In this document: positions 45,480 to 53,022 of the stretch, one piece after another
Numbering within the stretch: position 1 is the stretch's first letter
Layout: the number at the start of each line of letters is the position of its first letter
Assembly: GCA_028279425.1 (NCBI GenBank)
Contig: JANQNV010000065.1
Span: 1-53,022, forward strand
From: Longimicrobiales bacterium
GTDB taxonomy: Bacteria > Gemmatimonadota > Gemmatimonadetes > Longimicrobiales > Gaopeijiaceae
Reading direction: 5' to 3'
DNA: 53,022 bases
Made by a program: the position numbers and the translations under genes
The notes under the pieces: model-generated
Seen by the model: only the letters and a program-made list of their open reading frames with translations
Told to the model about the DNA's origin: nothing
Databases searched by the model: none

Positions 45480-47078
45480 ATGCCAACCGTGCGACCCTCC
45501 CCTGCCCTGCTGTTCGCCCTGGCCTGTCTCGCGGGCTGTGGTGAGAGTGCGTCCTACGATCTCCTCATCCGAGGCGGCACCCTCATCGATGGAAGTGGAG
45601 CCCCGAGGCGCGTGGCCGACGTGGGCGTGCGCGGCGACCGGATCGTCGCGATCGGCGACCTCGCGGACGGCGTTGCGGCCCGGACCATCGAGGTCGAGGG
45701 AATGATCGTGGCCCCGGGCTTCGTCGACCTCCACACGCACCTGGACCCCCTCCTCCGTCTGCCCTCGGCCGAGAGCCACGTGCGGCAGGGCGTCACGACC
45801 GCGCTCGGCGCCCCGGACGGCGGCGGACCGCTCCCTCTCGGCGACTACCTCGACGAGGCCGAGGCGCTGGGGCTGGGCATGAACGTGGCCTTTCTCGTGG
45901 GCCACAACAGCGTGCGGCGAGCCGTGATGGGACTCGAGAACCGGGCGCCGACCGCAGGCGAGCTCGACGAGATGCGCGGCTGGGTCGCCCGGTCCATGGG
46001 CGAAGGAGCCTTCGGGATCTCCACGGGCCTCAAGTACCTCCCGGGCGCCTTCTCGGAACTCGATGAGGTGGTGGCCCTGAGCCGAGTCGCGGCCGATTCC
46101 GGCGGCTTCTACACCTCGCACCTCCGGGAGGAGGGCATCGGACGCACGCCGGGGCTCAGTCTGATCGACGGTGTGGGCGAGGCGCTCGAGATCGGCCGCA
46201 GGGCCGAGATCCCGATCGTGCTGACGCACCACAAGGTGGTGGGACAACCTCTCTGGGGCGCCGCGGCCACTACGCTGGCGATGGTCGACTCGGCGCGCGC
46301 GGCGGGGACGGACGCCATGATCGACCAGTACCCGTACACGGCCACCTACACCGGCATCTCGATCCTCGTCCCGGCATGGGCGCAGGCCGACGGGCCCGAC
46401 GCCTTCGCCGAACGCTTCGAGGACGCGCAGCTACGGGACTCGATTCTGGCCGACATCGAGTGGGCGATCATCAACGACCGCGGTGGCAACGACCTCTCGC
46501 GTGTCCAGTTCGCCCGGGTGTCGTGGGACCCCACCCTCGAGGGCCGCACCCTGCGGGATTGGGCCGAGCGCGAGGGGCTCGACCCCACACCGGCGGTCGG
46601 CGCCCAGCTCGTGGTCGAGGCCATGCGACGGGGTGGCGCCTCCGCGATCTACCACGCCCTCGACGAGGCCGACGTCGAGGCGATCATGTCGCACCCCTTC
46701 ACCGCCATCGCCTCCGACGGTCGCCTCACCCAGCCGGGCTCGGGGCACCCGCACCCCCGCTGGTACGGCACCTTCCCGCGTGTGTTGGGGCGCTACGTAC
46801 GCGACGAGGGCGTGCTCGAATTGGAAGAGGCGGTGCGGAAGATGACCCGGCTCCCCGCCAGCCGGATCGGCCTCCCGGACCGCGGCCGTCTGGAGGAGGG
46901 CGCGTTCGCCGACATCGTCGTCTTCGATCCCCAGACCGTACGCGACCGAGCGACCTTCCAGGATCCCCACCAGTACCCCGAGGGAATCCCCTGGGTGATC
47001 GTCAACGGCGCGGTCACGGTCGACGACGGTCGCTTCGACGACGTGCGGCCCGGGCGGGTGCTGCGGCGGGGTCGCTGA
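45480..47078 (+). CDS. N-acyl-D-amino-acid deacylase-like lipoprotein (amidohydrolase)
   Basis: A 532-residue exported lipoprotein (lipobox LAGC, Cys20) with an amidohydrolase fold: HTH metal motif in DLHTHLDP (His85, His87), further ligands in SHLREEG and LTHHKVVG, and Asp in AIASDGRLTQ. It resembles D-aminoacylases, which hydrolyse N-acyl-D-amino acids. The Cys that bridges zinc in D-aminoacylase (GNCG context) is replaced in GVTTALGAPDGG, so it belongs to another subgroup. ATG at 45480 sits directly on a GGAG; GTG at 45489 is better spaced and equally possible. Confidence 0.82.
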   Translation: MPTVRPSPALLFALACLAGCGESASYDLLIRGGTLIDGSGAPRRVADVGVRGDRIVAIGDLADGVAARTIEVEGMIVAPGFVDLHTHLDPLLRLPSAESHVRQGVTTALGAPDGGGPLPLGDYLDEAEALGLGMNVAFLVGHNSVRRAVMGLENRAPTAGELDEMRGWVARSMGEGAFGISTGLKYLPGAFSELDEVVALSRVAADSGGFYTSHLREEGIGRTPGLSLIDGVGEALEIGRRAEIPIVLTHHKVVGQPLWGAAATTLAMVDSARAAGTDAMIDQYPYTATYTGISILVPAWAQADGPDAFAERFEDAQLRDSILADIEWAIINDRGGNDLSRVQFARVSWDPTLEGRTLRDWAEREGLDPTPAVGAQLVVEAMRRGGASAIYHALDEADVEAIMSHPFTAIASDGRLTQPGSGHPHPRWYGTFPRVLGRYVRDEGVLELEEAVRKMTRLPASRIGLPDRGRLEEGAFADIVVFDPQTVRDRATFQDPHQYPEGIPWVIVNGAVTVDDGRFDDVRPGRVLRRGR

Positions 47079-47102
47079 GGGCCTTCTACCCCCCCCCCGC
47101 CT

Positions 47103-47558
47103 TCACCCCCCGACCAACAGCCGCCGGTGGTAGTTGACCTGGCCTGTGTGATACATGAGGTGTCCGCTCAGGTGCAGCAGCATCAAGCCGACCGTCGCGC
47201 CATCCCCCAGCGGCCCTCCCCCGGTCCAGGGGGCGTCGAGGTCGTTGTCCGACATCCTGGACAGCGTCGTGTCGACGGCCGCGCCCGCCGCGGCGATCTC
47301 CTCGAGCAGTTCGCCCTTCGACAGATCGCGCGCCGCAAACTCCCGCGATCGGTCGCGTACATATCCGGTGTGTCCCATCCCGGCGCCCACGAAGTGCTGG
47401 AGGTTGCCGGCGAGGTGCAGGGCGAGTGTGCCGCCGGGGTTGGCCACCCCGGGGTGCTCGATCCAGACGTCGGCATCGGCCGGATACGCCTCGACCTCGG
47501 CCGCGAGTCGATCCAGGTCGCGCAGTATCACGAAGCGAAGGTCCCCTGCTCTGCTCAT
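47103..47558 (-). CDS. DinB-superfamily protein
   Basis: A 151-residue four-helix-bundle protein with the three His expected for metal in DinB/YfiT-like proteins (TLALHLAGNLQHF, and LLHLSGHLMYHTGQVNYHR near the C-terminus). Members are metal-dependent thiol transferases, often bacillithiol- or mycothiol-related, though many are uncharacterised. Start MSRAGDLRFVILRDLDRL is preferred; a longer frame upstream has no similarity. Convergent with the deacylase-like gene across a 24-base gap that contains a run of ten C. Confidence 0.75.
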   Translation of the reverse strand: MSRAGDLRFVILRDLDRLAAEVEAYPADADVWIEHPGVANPGGTLALHLAGNLQHFVGAGMGHTGYVRDRSREFAARDLSKGELLEEIAAAGAAVDTTLSRMSDNDLDAPWTGGGPLGDGATVGLMLLHLSGHLMYHTGQVNYHRRLLVGG

Positions 47559-47694
47559 CGCTGACTCGTCGGGTGTGCGTTCGAAGGTCGGCCCCAGGCC
47601 GGCGTTGGGGGCCAAGGTACCCGGCCGCGAGGGTGGTCGCTATCTTCTCGCCGCCTCGCACCGGCCTCCCTCGCACGGCTCATCGCTCGCCCCC

Positions 47695-48630
47695 ATGACG
47701 ACGTTCGACCTCGATGCAGTCGCCGCCCACTTCGATCCGGCGCGGGTGGTGCGCCGCGCCCCTCTCGCGCCCCTCACCACCTTCCGGATCGGGGGCCCGG
47801 CCGATCTGCTGGTCCGGGTGAGCACCGCCGACGAGATGGTCGTCGCCCTCCAGGTGGTGCGCGAGGCCGGTGTGCCCCACGTGCTGCTCGGTGCGGGCGC
47901 CAACATCCTCGTGGGCGACCGCGGCGTGCGCGGCGTGGTGATCCGCAGCGAAATCGACGGCATCGAGTGGGTGGATGACACGACCGTGCGCGCCGGCGCA
48001 GGCGTCCACACCTTTCCGACGCTCACCGACCTCACGGTCGCGCGCGGTCTCGGGGGACTCCATCACTACGTCGGGATCCCCTCGACGGTGGGCGGCGCAC
48101 TGTGGCAGAACCTCCACTTCCTCGCGCCGGATCGCACCCGTACCTGCTTCATCGAAGAGGTGTTGGAGCGCGCCGTGATCTTCACGCAGGAGGGGGAGCG
48201 TCGCGTCGTCGATTGCGACTACTTCGCCTTCGGCTACGACGACTCGATCCTGCACCACCGCGACGATGTGGTCCTCTCGGCCGACTTCCGTCTCGAGCCG
48301 ACCCACGTCGTCGAATTGCGCGAGGTGGTTCGCTCCAATCTGGAGTGGCGTGACGCCCGCCACCCCGACTTGTGGCTCTACCCCTGCGCGGGCTCGATCT
48401 TCCAGAAGATCGAGGGCGTGGGTGCGGGGCGCCTCATCGACGAATGTGGGCTCAAGGGCACCGTGCACGGGGCCGCGCAGATCTTCCACCGCCACGCCAA
48501 CATCATCGTGAACCTCGGCGGGGCCACCGCCACCGAAGTGCGATGGCTCATCGATCTGGCGCGCGACACCGTGGCGCGGGAGACCGGCTACGAACTCCAG
48601 ACCGAGATCGGACTGATCGGAGAGTTCTGA
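47695..48630 (+). CDS. murB: UDP-N-acetylenolpyruvoylglucosamine reductase (MurB), atypical
   Basis: A 311-residue FAD enzyme of the MurB family, which makes UDP-MurNAc for peptidoglycan. FAD-binding LTTFRIGGPADLLV, LLGAGANILVGDRGVRGVV and GIPSTVGGALWQN are clear, the catalytic Ser is Ser234 (CAGSIF) and the Glu is Glu304 (LQTEIGLIG). The substrate segment normally reading YRxS is YDDS (Asp182), and the usual NAGAYG loop is NLHFLAPDR. It stands alone, outside a dcw cluster. True MurB is likely, but a specialised paralogue is possible. Confidence 0.85.
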   Translation: MTTFDLDAVAAHFDPARVVRRAPLAPLTTFRIGGPADLLVRVSTADEMVVALQVVREAGVPHVLLGAGANILVGDRGVRGVVIRSEIDGIEWVDDTTVRAGAGVHTFPTLTDLTVARGLGGLHHYVGIPSTVGGALWQNLHFLAPDRTRTCFIEEVLERAVIFTQEGERRVVDCDYFAFGYDDSILHHRDDVVLSADFRLEPTHVVELREVVRSNLEWRDARHPDLWLYPCAGSIFQKIEGVGAGRLIDECGLKGTVHGAAQIFHRHANIIVNLGGATATEVRWLIDLARDTVARETGYELQTEIGLIGEF

Positions 48631-48636
48631 GCCGAA

Positions 48637-50103
48637 CTACGCTGGATCCCGCCGGTAGCGTTGGGTGAAGTGGATCCGTCTCCCGAGCCCCGGCCAGTCC
48701 ATTTCGCGACGGATCTCGAGGAGCTGCCCCCCCTCCCGGAGCCGATGGAACTCCTTCGAGGTGAACCCGTCGTTGCGAGCCCGTTGAACGACGAGGTCCT
48801 CGCCCTTACACACTGCCGAGAGGGTCATCTCGTCGCTGCCCGTGGTCCAGGTGAGCGCTCCGGTGCCCAGTGGGACGCGCTTCGGCGCCAGCTCTTCGGG
48901 CTGGAGCACGGCGGCGCCCCCGTTGAAGCGGATGGAGAGACTCGGGGCGATCTCGAGGGCCGCGGCCACCGCACGAATCGGCTTGAAGCTCGTGCGGCGG
49001 CCCAACGCATCCGAAAACACCTCACTTTCCTCGGGCCAGAGCGTCCACGACCCGGCGATGCCAGCGCAGGCCGGAGTATCGTCGGCCTGGGTCGGCTCCA
49101 GCTCGATGACCTCGGCCGACCACTCCCGGCGCTCCACGATCGGGAGGTTCGACAATACGGCGAGCGGTCGGGGGACCGTCATGCTCCAGCGCTCGACGAA
49201 CCACCCGCCCGACGTCGAGCGCTCCAGAAACACGCGTCCGCCAAAGATGTCGTCTGCCGCGACCTCCCACGGATGGGCCGTGAACTCGAACTCCAGCGCG
49301 GCCGTCGTCCCGCCTTCGGAGGGCAGCTCGAAGACACCGCGTACATCCGGGGCGGTCTGCCCGGCGAGCGGCTCGAAGGTCAGCCCCGCTGGGCTCATGC
49401 CGAAACAGTGTGTGGCGAGGAAGCGGTCGCTCAGGACCGTGCGGGCGTCCGGCGCGAAGTACACCGCCGAGTCGCCGACGACCTCGACGAAGGTGAGCGC
49501 CTCGTCGGCGACCGGGACCGTAGCCCCCATCGGCGCCCTGCTCCGGCTCCAGACGGTGTCGGTGGACTCGCCGTGGACGACTCGACCCGAGGGCCCGAGG
49601 TCGCGCCGCACCACGAGTACGGGCACCGTATCGGCACCGGGCGGGGGCGGCTGCGTCAACGCCTCCAGGATGTCACGAGCCTCGAACCAGAGCTCGGCGA
49701 GGACCCGTGGCGACTCCGGATCCCGACACCCTCGCTCTACCTCGGCGACCACACCGGTAACCGGTAGCGGCACCGTCGATACGACGAGGTCGAGCGCGGT
49801 CACACCCTGGTTCCCGACCTGGACGGAGGCCTCGGCCGTTCCGTATCCGAGTCTCTCGACGCGGACGAGGATCGGGCCTGCGCTGTCGACCGCCACCTCG
49901 TACCGTCCGCGCGCGTCGGTCACGGCCCTCCCCGCTCGGACATCGGCGCGGTGAGCCACGACCGCCGCCCCCGAGACGGGCACACCGGCCTCGTCTCGCA
50001 CGACTCCGGCGATCGATTGGCCGGCGACAGCTCCGGGGAGCAGCCCGATCAAGGCGGCGACACGAAGCGGCCAAGTCCGGCGAAGTCCGACCCTGCCGGT
50101 CAC
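48637..50103 (-). CDS. Secreted protein with carboxypeptidase regulatory-like domain
   Basis: A 488-residue exported protein. The signal peptide ends near VAGQS (residue 25), then comes a CarboxypepD_reg beta-sandwich (IAGVVRDEAGVPVSGAAVVA, VTDARGRYEVAVDSAGP), common in TonB-linked and surface proteins, then a long beta-rich part without a family I recognise (VFELPSEGGTTAALEFEF, RVFLERSTSGGWFVERW) and a possibly lipocalin-like end (GIAGSWTLWPEESEVF). The GTG start overlaps the propeller gene (GTGA). Only 6 bases separate its stop from that of murB. Confidence 0.72.
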   Translation of the reverse strand: MTGRVGLRRTWPLRVAALIGLLPGAVAGQSIAGVVRDEAGVPVSGAAVVAHRADVRAGRAVTDARGRYEVAVDSAGPILVRVERLGYGTAEASVQVGNQGVTALDLVVSTVPLPVTGVVAEVERGCRDPESPRVLAELWFEARDILEALTQPPPPGADTVPVLVVRRDLGPSGRVVHGESTDTVWSRSRAPMGATVPVADEALTFVEVVGDSAVYFAPDARTVLSDRFLATHCFGMSPAGLTFEPLAGQTAPDVRGVFELPSEGGTTAALEFEFTAHPWEVAADDIFGGRVFLERSTSGGWFVERWSMTVPRPLAVLSNLPIVERREWSAEVIELEPTQADDTPACAGIAGSWTLWPEESEVFSDALGRRTSFKPIRAVAAALEIAPSLSIRFNGGAAVLQPEELAPKRVPLGTGALTWTTGSDEMTLSAVCKGEDLVVQRARNDGFTSKEFHRLREGGQLLEIRREMDWPGLGRRIHFTQRYRRDPA

Positions 50104-51251
50104 GATTCGGCAATCGTCACGAGGCTCAGTTGTGGCGTACCCTCGGCGTCGACCCCGGCTACGAGCAGCACGCCCTGGCTGGCTGCGAGCAAGCGCCCAT
50201 AGAGATCGATTCGAAAGCTCTCCTTGCCAAAGAGGTCGAAGAACCACCACCTCTCCAACCGAGGGTCGAGACTCGGCCTACGAAGCCACACGGAAGCCGA
50301 GTCTTGAAGGACAACCGCGTCGAACCGGGCATGGTGCTCGTAGGTCAACCGTGACTTCTGAGCCGCGGCAATCCGGTTGTAGAGATCACTGCCCTTCGGT
50401 ACGTCGCGTGCCAACTGATCAATCCACTCATCCACATCTTGGTCGGTGACCGCCCGATCCTCAAAGGGGGGCCTGAACACGATCGCGGGTCGATTGTCCG
50501 GGATCCTCCAGATCCCGACCCCGGGCTCTCCGCCAACCGCCACCGCAACATGCCTTCCCGAAGCACTGAAGCTGGTCCGTCGACCGAAGGGCACCGAGCT
50601 GACCAGAAGCCGCCCGTCCCGTGAGGTCAACGCATACTCGTCACCTGGAAAGCGTATCGGTAGGTCTTCACCGTTGGTCGGGTCGATCAAGATCCAGCTT
50701 GGCCGATACGTCCCCTCGGCGAAGGGTTGTTGGTCTCGCCGACCAAGCCAGTATCCACCATCGCCCGCGGCCAGGACCATCCGGGGTCCAGCCCCAGCAG
50801 TACTGAGCTCGCGTACGACGCCGTTCGGCAGCAGCCAACTGATCCGTTGGTTGCCACTATCGAAGACGATGGCGGTGTCGGCGGACGTCCACACGGACTC
50901 GATCCGAGAGAATTCCCCGGGCCCTTTGCCTCGACGCCCCACTACAGCCTCGACCTCGAGCGCAGGGCCCAGGAATACGACCTCCCCTGCGATACGGTCG
51001 ACGGCGATAGCACGGCCATCGGGCAAGAACGATGCCGCGTCGAGCCCCACCCAGTCTCGTTCGGACCACGTCGAGGAACGGCTCTCCCACCGTTCTACAG
51101 CGTGTCCATTTCCCACAACCACGACCAGAACCGAACCGCCAGAATCGCTGCGGGTCCAGGACAGCGGCTCGGCTGGGGCCGTACGCTCACAGGCGGCGAC
51201 GCAAGCCCACCCAAGGCTGAGCAGTGCCCACGCCCGCCTCTTGCCGATCAC
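50100..51251 (-). CDS. 6-bladed beta-propeller lipoprotein
   Basis: A 383-residue lipoprotein (lipobox VAAC, Cys21) with repeated beta-propeller blades of the 6-bladed/NHL-like type (WVGLDAASFLPDGRAIAVDR, VVGRRGKGPGEFSRIESVW, TAIVFDSGNQRISWLLPNG, FDLFGKESFRIDLYGRLLAA). The GKGPGEF turn is typical of this group. The GTG overlaps the thioredoxin-fold gene and its stop overlaps the next gene, so three genes are translationally chained. The role is unknown; relatives in Bacteroidetes sit beside small exported peptides. Confidence 0.8.
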   Translation of the reverse strand: MIGKRRAWALLSLGWACVAACERTAPAEPLSWTRSDSGGSVLVVVVGNGHAVERWESRSSTWSERDWVGLDAASFLPDGRAIAVDRIAGEVVFLGPALEVEAVVGRRGKGPGEFSRIESVWTSADTAIVFDSGNQRISWLLPNGVVRELSTAGAGPRMVLAAGDGGYWLGRRDQQPFAEGTYRPSWILIDPTNGEDLPIRFPGDEYALTSRDGRLLVSSVPFGRRTSFSASGRHVAVAVGGEPGVGIWRIPDNRPAIVFRPPFEDRAVTDQDVDEWIDQLARDVPKGSDLYNRIAAAQKSRLTYEHHARFDAVVLQDSASVWLRRPSLDPRLERWWFFDLFGKESFRIDLYGRLLAASQGVLLVAGVDAEGTPQLSLVTIAES

Positions 51252-51814
51252 AATCCATCCCCAGCGGCCGCACTCACACGACATCCGTTGCGTTCCGAAG
51301 CCAACTTAGTTGGGGTCGGCGGCAGGATCGCAAGAAGCTGCCCGTTCTCGTCAAGGGCGTAAGCTGTCGGCCACCCACTCACACCCGCGGCGGCCCGCTG
51401 CTCTTCGTCTGCAAGATGATAGTGCGGGCCCGGGAGCCGGAAACGCTCCATGAAGGCCAACGCGCCAGCGTCGAACGGGTTCACGGAAACCCAACGGACA
51501 GGAACCTCTGAGCCCCCAAGGTCGACTGTTTCCTTCTCGGCCCAGGCAGGCCCAATCGCGTCGCAATGGGGACACGATGATTCGAAGAAGACGATGACTG
51601 TGCACTCCGTCAGCACGCGTCCAAGCTCGATCGAGCGAGTATTTCCCGGAAGCAGCAACCGAATCTGTCCGAGATCGGCACCGGCGGCTACTGCGCGAAT
51701 CTCCACAACTGGCGCGTCCGGAACGTATCGGCCGGATACCACGTGTGCCACGAGCAATCCAGTGAGGACAAGGATAAAGGCCGACAGCATCCGATCAACC
51801 ACTTGTTCCATCAT
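51248..51814 (-). CDS. Membrane-anchored thioredoxin-fold protein (CPHC)
   Basis: A 188-residue protein with an N-terminal hydrophobic anchor (about 10-26, LSAFILVLTGLLVAHVV) and a periplasmic thioredoxin/TlpA-like domain: VIVFFESSCPHCDAIGP holds the redox pair Cys81-Pro-His-Cys84, the same dipeptide as DsbA. VSGWPTAYALDENGQLLA supplies the expected cis-Pro loop (WPT). It should form, reduce or isomerise disulfides, plausibly those of the six-cysteine peptide encoded just upstream. It overlaps the propeller gene by 4 bases. Confidence 0.85.
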   Translation of the reverse strand: MMEQVVDRMLSAFILVLTGLLVAHVVSGRYVPDAPVVEIRAVAAGADLGQIRLLLPGNTRSIELGRVLTECTVIVFFESSCPHCDAIGPAWAEKETVDLGGSEVPVRWVSVNPFDAGALAFMERFRLPGPHYHLADEEQRAAAGVSGWPTAYALDENGQLLAILPPTPTKLASERNGCRVSAAAGDGL

Positions 51815-51887
51815 CTGACTCTACGCCTTTGGGTGTAGGCCCGCCGCGTCCGATTGCGTCGGGTGCGTCTCTATCAAGCGAAGCCTG

Positions 51888-51905
51888 CCCGGGCCGAGAC
51901 CCGGG
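51888..51905 (-). terminator. Hairpin between the exported peptide and thioredoxin-fold genes
   Basis: CCCGGG arms at 51888-51893 and 51900-51905 enclose a 6-base loop in the 109-base gap after the peptide stop. A second weak hairpin (about 51826-51843) sits nearer the thioredoxin-fold start. There is no T-tract. They could act as partial attenuators or mRNA stabilisers that make the peptide more abundant than the downstream genes. Confidence 0.35.
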
Positions 51906-51923
51906 GTCGCCAAGAACGGTTAC

Positions 51924-52145
51924 CTATTCGGGATTACACGGCCCTACGCTGCCGCAGTTCTGCTGGAGCTGGTTGCAGTTCGGCTCGTCGTAAGCCTTCT
52001 TGCACATACAGTGACCGCCCTGGTTGATGAGTTCGCACTGGCCGTTGTCCCATGGATCGGCCCGTACGCGCTCGGGGCCAGGCGCTAGCGAGTAGAGCCC
52101 GCCAAGCGCGAGCAGGATGAAGGATTTTCGAATCAGCTTTCCCAT
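51924..52145 (-). CDS. Small exported six-cysteine peptide
   Basis: A 73-residue precursor. The ATG follows a perfect AGGAGG by 5 bases. A signal peptide (basic MGKLIRK, hydrophobic SFILLALGGLYSLA) probably ends at VRA before Asp30, leaving a mature 44-residue peptide with Cys at 37, 46, 48, 57, 64 and 70, rich in Asn, Gln and Gly. No family recognised. Downstream lie a CPHC thioredoxin-fold gene and a propeller lipoprotein gene, and upstream an AraC-type regulator, a layout recalling Bacteroidetes peptide cassettes (NVEALA-type), though the sequence itself does not match that motif. Confidence 0.75.
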   Translation of the reverse strand: MGKLIRKSFILLALGGLYSLAPGPERVRADPWDNGQCELINQGGHCMCKKAYDEPNCNQLQQNCGSVGPCNPE

Positions 52146-52290
52146 GTTCGCCTCCTCGTGATCAGTGTGGGCAACCTCGTGTCGACCCGGGCAGTCTTCG
52201 CATGATCTATGCTGGCGCTCCATCGCCGCCGGTGCACGGACGAATCAGGTTGTTGAGGACGGAATCATGCGTGTTCGCTGTCATGCCCAT
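52146..52290 (-). other. 145-base gap upstream of the exported peptide
   Basis: Apart from the AGGAGG ribosome-binding site at the peptide start, I see no operator palindrome, clear promoter or small gene here. It must carry the promoter for the peptide unit if the regulator gene upstream is not co-transcribed. Confidence 0.3.
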
Positions 52291-53022
52291 TCAGACGGTG
52301 AGGGCCGAGGTCAGTGATTGGATTTCATCATCCACCTCGTGTACTACTCCTGCATCAAGCTCGCCCAGCTTCCGTCCGAGCACCGTCCTCACGAACCGGC
52401 AGACACTGCGGTCAGACGAATAGCCAAGTCGGGCCTCGAGGCTCGATTCGGTCGGCCCGAAAGCGATCACAAACAACGATATCCACCGCGCAGTGGCCAA
52501 AGCGCACAGGCGCGGAAGGTCGACTCCCATCGCCCGAGCCTGGCGAGAGAGATGGCCCGCATCCATGCCGAGGCGTCCGGCGAGTCGCCTGACTGAGCGA
52601 GGAGGGGGCTCGCCGGCCGCCGAACTTGCCACCCGAAGCAAGAACCTCACCGCCATTGACAGGCCTCCCGGTAGATCCGGTCGCAGTTCCGGCATCGGCA
52701 ACTGGGGCGAACCCGATAGCCCCATCACGAACGCCCGAAACCGGACCTCTTCCTGGGGCATGGTGAAGACGCCATTGACCGGCCACCGCCGCACGCTCCA
52801 CAGGTGCACGGGATCGGCCCAACTCAGTAGCAGGACCTGTCGAGCGTCACGGGCGGTCGCCACAACGAACTGCTCGAGGCCCGGCGCCAACAGGTCGTCG
52901 ACAACGACGAAACAGGCTGGCGTTGACGGAGGGCATTTTTTGACCACCCGACAATCAACGGTGCCGGGAAAGCGGGAGAACGCCTCGGAACTACGGCGAA
53001 CGAGCCATTCCGGCTCTTCGCC
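52291..53022 (-). CDS. AraC-family-type regulator, 5' end cut by window
   Basis: The frame is open to the window edge (at least 243 residues visible), so the true start lies outside; a GTG at 52947 is not convincing. The N-terminal half resembles a receiver-like or regulatory fold (CFVVVDDLLAPGLEQFVVAT). The C-terminal half holds two helix-turn-helix segments (RRLAGRLGMDAGHLSRQARA, then LEARLGYSSDRSVCRFVRTV) as in AraC-type proteins. It lies upstream of the peptide gene on the same strand and may control it. Confidence 0.7.
   Translation of the reverse strand, partial: GEEPEWLVRRSSEAFSRFPGTVDCRVVKKCPPSTPACFVVVDDLLAPGLEQFVVATARDARQVLLLSWADPVHLWSVRRWPVNGVFTMPQEEVRFRAFVMGLSGSPQLPMPELRPDLPGGLSMAVRFLLRVASSAAGEPPPRSVRRLAGRLGMDAGHLSRQARAMGVDLPRLCALATARWISLFVIAFGPTESSLEARLGYSSDRSVCRFVRTVLGRKLGELDAGVVHEVDDEIQSLTSALTV

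Noticed and set aside
47089..47098. A run of ten C as a phase-variation tract
   Set aside because: It lies between the 3' ends of two convergent genes, not in a promoter or coding region.

Overview
The window is about 53 kb of high-GC, gene-dense bacterial chromosome with no rRNA, tRNA, CRISPR array, transposase or phage gene that I could recognise. Gene content and order (rny-folD-xseA-xseB-ispA, FeoAB, GroESL under a CIRCE element, many NtrC-type and HEAT-repeat proteins, 6-bladed beta-propeller lipoproteins) suggest a member of Gemmatimonadota or a closely similar lineage. That is an inference from content, not from a marker search.

Layout. (1) 1-11.8 kb, minus strand: a housekeeping block reading thrS, then rpmI-rplT-pheS-pheT, a coiled-coil protein with zapA, rny, folD, xseA-xseB and a polyprenyl synthase cut by the window edge. 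infC, usual between thrS and rpmI, is absent. A leader with a terminator-like hairpin precedes rpmI. (2) 12.0-17.6 kb, plus strand: feoA-feoB behind a Fur-box-like palindrome, a small membrane protein with an opine-dehydrogenase-like enzyme, and a hipB-hipA pair with two operator-like palindromes. (3) 17.6-19.8 kb, minus: groES-groEL with a perfect CIRCE. (4) A lone plus-strand squalene/phytoene-synthase-like gene with an altered second Asp motif. (5) 21-30.7 kb, minus: a tight run secD-secF-tatD-mutL-miaA-uppP-nadC-birA-coaX (protein export, repair, tRNA modification, cell wall recycling, NAD, biotin and CoA synthesis). (6) 30.7-36.5 kb, minus: a REC-GGDEF protein with a stand-alone receiver, then an ECF sigma factor, a putative anti-sigma factor and two exported HEAT-repeat proteins. 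(7) 36.5-37.6 kb, plus: Sco1-like and YtkA-like lipoprotein genes. (8) 37.7-45.0 kb, minus: an efflux/signalling region with TolC, an HlyD-type adaptor, two ABC ATPases, an NtrC-type regulator and its histidine kinase; no matching permease lies in the window. (9) 45.5-48.6 kb: an N-acyl-D-amino-acid deacylase-like lipoprotein, a DinB-like protein and a MurB with an unusual active-site loop. (10) 48.6-53.0 kb, minus: an accessory-looking cassette with a truncated AraC-type regulator, a 73-residue exported six-cysteine peptide, a membrane-anchored thioredoxin-fold protein, a 6-bladed beta-propeller lipoprotein and a carboxypeptidase-regulatory-domain protein, the last three joined by 4-base overlaps. 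This last cassette is the best candidate for an undescribed system.

Start codons were chosen from homologous N-termini, 4-base overlaps and Shine-Dalgarno matches. Family names are recognised by eye from motifs; no database search was possible.
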